This document shows, piece by piece, positions 5,892-5,952 of a stretch of DNA of 5,952 nucleotides; position 1 is the stretch's first letter, and each line of letters opens with the position of its first letter. The notes under the pieces were generated by a model that saw only the letters and a program-made list of their open reading frames with translations, was not told the origin of the DNA and did no database searches. The stretch is from an uncultured Christensenellaceae bacterium (GTDB taxonomy: Bacteria; Bacillota; Clostridia; Christensenellales; Christensenellaceae). A program made the translations under genes and the position numbers. The stretch spans positions 1 to 5,952 of the forward strand of contig CAKSBK010000071.1 in assembly GCA_934438035.1 (NCBI GenBank), read 5' to 3'.

Positions 5892-5952
5892 TTGGAGCTT
5901 AAAGGATTAAGCGAAATTAAAAGAAAAGCGGTTTTAACAACGGAGGGTCCGG
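5892..5952 (+). CDS. N-terminal start of a rightward gene with TTG start codon (partial)
   Basis: A frame opens at TTG 5892 and stays open for the remaining 20 codons to the window edge. GGAGG (5879-5883) lies eight bases before the TTG, and a strong promoter lies upstream; no ATG or GTG in any frame fits this site. The first residues read MELKGLSEIKRKAVL, a charged, helix-forming start. LKGLSE..K is faintly like the N-terminus of some Clostridia RecG helicases, but the match is too short and imperfect to name it. A real gene is likely; its function cannot be told here. Confidence 0.65.
   Translation, partial: MELKGLSEIKRKAVLTTEGP

Noticed and set aside
5892..5952. Naming the right-edge gene recG
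   Set aside because: Only LKGLSE..K resembles RecG starts; twenty codons with an imperfect match cannot support the name.

Overview
The window looks like chromosomal DNA of a low-GC, Gram-positive anaerobe of the Clostridia. The evidence is AT-rich codon use, strong GGAGG-type ribosome binding sites, compact gene spacing with short GC stem plus T-run terminators, and gene families common in that class (DUF2974 hydrolase, signal-peptide-less DUF11 protein, Clostridia-style YgiQ). The species cannot be told from the sequence. I see no tRNA, rRNA, CRISPR array, insertion sequence, phage gene or attachment site.

Layout. (1) Bases 2-49 hold the last codons of a rightward gene, closed by a strong terminator at 57-88. 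(2) A two-gene rightward unit follows. The first gene (143-1741) is a DUF2974 alpha/beta-hydrolase with a six-helix membrane domain at its C-terminus. The second (1759-2853) is a standalone enzyme of the LOR/SDH-central-region (TIGR00300) family, related to the ornithine cyclodeaminase domain of AgrE/ArgZ. They are 17 bases apart and end at a terminator at 2863-2884. (3) A single rightward gene (2957-3805) encodes a 282-residue protein with two DUF11 domains and no signal peptide or anchor. (4) A probably two-way terminator (3868-3896) separates it from a leftward ygiQ-family radical SAM gene (3912-5774). (5) Between ygiQ and the next rightward gene, which begins with TTG at 5892 and runs off the window, are two back-to-back sigma-A-type promoters.

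How the genes may work together. Only the hydrolase and the cyclodeaminase-like enzyme appear to share a transcript. No shared pathway is obvious, and no arginine, ornithine or proline gene is nearby. The DUF11 gene is transcribed separately. Its size, two-domain build and lack of export signals resemble the ~29 kDa spore-appendage proteins of Clostridium taeniosporum, and its upstream region contains an imperfect sigma-K-like motif. That link is a hypothesis. YgiQ is a widespread conserved protein of unknown function.

The window is mostly ordinary core or near-core sequence. The points most worth following are the hydrolase-membrane fusion paired with the cyclodeaminase-like enzyme, and the possible spore-surface role of the DUF11 protein. 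Nothing here proves a new multi-gene system.
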